Assembly: GCF_019891175.1 (NCBI RefSeq)
Contig: NZ_CP072600.1
Span: forward strand, 5,270,001-5,334,000
DNA length: 64,000 nucleotides
Origin: Leptothermofonsia sichuanensis E412
GTDB lineage: Bacteria; Cyanobacteriota; Cyanobacteriia; Leptolyngbyales; Leptolyngbyaceae
Direction: 5' to 3'
In this document: piece after piece, positions 63,005-64,000 of the stretch
Position numbering within the stretch: the stretch's first letter is position 1
Layout: every line of letters begins with the position of its first letter
Translations under genes and position numbers: made by a program
The notes under the pieces: model-generated
The model's database searches: none
Seen by the model: the letters and a program-made list of their open reading frames with translations, nothing else
What the model was told of the DNA's origin: nothing

Positions 63005-64000
63005 ATGCTTCAAATCATTCAAGCGCCTCAGGGACCGATTCTGGTGAAGCAGCAGTTTCTGATAACGGGGGTGGCATCCCCTAACTATGCAGGAAGAACC
63101 CTGACCCTGACGATAGACAATCAGTACACCACAACGGGACCCAGAATAGCTGCCGATGGCACCTGGCAACTCAACTTTTTGTTTCAGCAAGCAGGTTCAC
63201 GTCGGCTGCGGATAGCAATTGATAATGTCAGCGTTGAGATCCCTCTGGAGGTTGTTACCACGCTACCCCGGTTACAGTTTACCCAGTTTCCTACCCGGGC
63301 AGCGGTTGGGCAGACCATTACCTTTGCCGGCGAGGCAAAAAATTATGCCAGCGGCACAACGCTGGTGTTGCGGGTGGACGGGCGGTTTGAGATTGCGCGT
63401 CCTGTCGTCCAGTCAGAGCGATGGCAGGCTCCTGTCTCGTTTAATCAATCGGGCACACGGCTGGTGGAAATTATTGGCTCAGGGCAGGACCGGGCACAAA
63501 TTACGCTTGTGGTTGATCCCGCTCCTCCCAGACCCCCCCGTTTGAGTTTTACCAACCCGCCGCAGCGGATTACGGCTGAACAGGCTGTCAGAATTACGGG
63601 AGGTGCGATCGACTATGCCAACGGTGAACAACTCCTGCTACGGGCAGATCAGTTATTTACCTTAGCCCGCCCCCAGGTTATGAATCAACAATGGGAAGCT
63701 CAGATTTTCTTTCATCAACCAGGCAAGCGTCTGATTGAAATCATTGGTTCAGAGCAGGACAGGGCGCAGGTGGTGATTGAGGTTCAGGCGGCCCCTGCCG
63801 GGCAACTGCAAGTTCAGGCACGCACGACCTGGTCAGCGGAGCCTACCCCATCCGAGGTTCCCAATCTGCTATCCCCTAAGGGCATTACCATTCATCACAC
63901 TGCTCTCAGCGGCGCACTGGGTGTCAGTGCCACCCTGGCTCAGGAAATCGCGCGAATGCGTTTCATCTGGAGCAGCCATGTCAACGGTAATGGCTGGATT
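63005..64000 (+). CDS. Ig-like repeat protein leading into an amidase (PGRP) domain, cut by window end
   Basis: 332 residues are visible from ATG 63005, with no stop before the edge. Three related beta-sandwich units of about 85 residues: FLITGVASPNYAGRTLTLTI, ITFAGEAKNYASGTTLVLRV and VRITGGAIDYANGEQLLLRA mark their starts, each closing with a (S/K)RL(R/V)EIIGSxQDRAQ-like strand. From about residue 290 the sequence becomes PKGITIHHTALSG, the zinc-His start of an N-acetylmuramoyl-L-alanine amidase/PGRP domain, then IARMRFIWSSHVNGNGWI. No signal peptide at this start. A peptidoglycan-cleaving enzyme with cell-wall or carbohydrate-binding repeats is likely. Confidence 0.8.
   Translation, partial: MLQIIQAPQGPILVKQQFLITGVASPNYAGRTLTLTIDNQYTTTGPRIAADGTWQLNFLFQQAGSRRLRIAIDNVSVEIPLEVVTTLPRLQFTQFPTRAAVGQTITFAGEAKNYASGTTLVLRVDGRFEIARPVVQSERWQAPVSFNQSGTRLVEIIGSGQDRAQITLVVDPAPPRPPRLSFTNPPQRITAEQAVRITGGAIDYANGEQLLLRADQLFTLARPQVMNQQWEAQIFFHQPGKRLIEIIGSEQDRAQVVIEVQAAPAGQLQVQARTTWSAEPTPSEVPNLLSPKGITIHHTALSGALGVSATLAQEIARMRFIWSSHVNGNGWI

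Overview
The window comes from a cyanobacterial chromosome, most likely a filamentous or otherwise large-genome, non-marine lineage. The evidence is psbK, the Rubisco assembly factor raf1, a cyanobacteriochrome-like sensor kinase, many cyanobacteria-only families (DUF3352, DUF2808, DUF4278), dense GCGATCGC (HIP1) palindromes and several families of dispersed small repeats. The sequence does not allow a species call.

Layout. 1-7 kb: a GAF protein (cut by the window edge), pyrD, a DUF3352 envelope protein, a small conserved protein, a GspE/PilB-type ATPase and a thioredoxin-like protein. 7-18 kb: a candidate small RNA, leuS, rlmN, a zinc-ribbon protein, a glycosyltransferase, hemC, two small proteins, then a tight minus-strand cluster yebC-menH-TrbI-like. 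18-31 kb: DUF2808, an RTX/CHRD protein, a repeat-filled 1.6 kb gene desert, a PAS-GAF-GAF-PAS histidine kinase, cobS, tgt, psbK, a lone response regulator and a Ser/Thr kinase. 31-37 kb: anmK, a methyltransferase, small envelope proteins, an internally deleted IS630-type element and a lipase-like hydrolase. 37-43 kb: a giant membrane-anchored CHAT (caspase-like) TPR protein followed by an HlyD-type adaptor and an outer-membrane barrel. 43-46 kb: transposase remnants, a Uma2 nuclease-like gene, direct repeats and tRNA-Ala(GGC). 46-64 kb: raf1, an active/inactive M16 peptidase pair, a TPR protein, trmFO, an FdhF/YdeP-like molybdoenzyme, ligA, a geranylgeranyl-reductase-family flavoprotein, a VanZ/LamG membrane protein and the start of an Ig-repeat amidase.

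Most genes are housekeeping: pyrimidine, haem, menaquinone/phylloquinone, corrinoid, tRNA and rRNA modification, DNA ligation and Rubisco assembly. The unusual layer is the repeat ecology. (i) A MITE family carries the same asymmetric ends as the IS630-type element at 35.3-35.7 kb, and one copy sits inside another repeat with a visible TA target duplication. (ii) Heptanucleotide-rich tracts lie between genes and are also inserted in frame inside pyrD, rlmN, anmK, an M16 peptidase gene and a DUF3352 gene; ligA has a similar insertion made of related low-complexity sequence. (iii) Repeats lie exactly on stop codons (gspE, hemC, the Ser/Thr kinase) or supply a start (a 45-aa gene). The best candidates for new biology are the CHAT/HlyD/barrel locus, the GAF domain with a Cys-Tyr bilin motif, the candidate sRNA near 7.3 kb, and the two small proteins with their own terminators near 15.3 and 55.6 kb.
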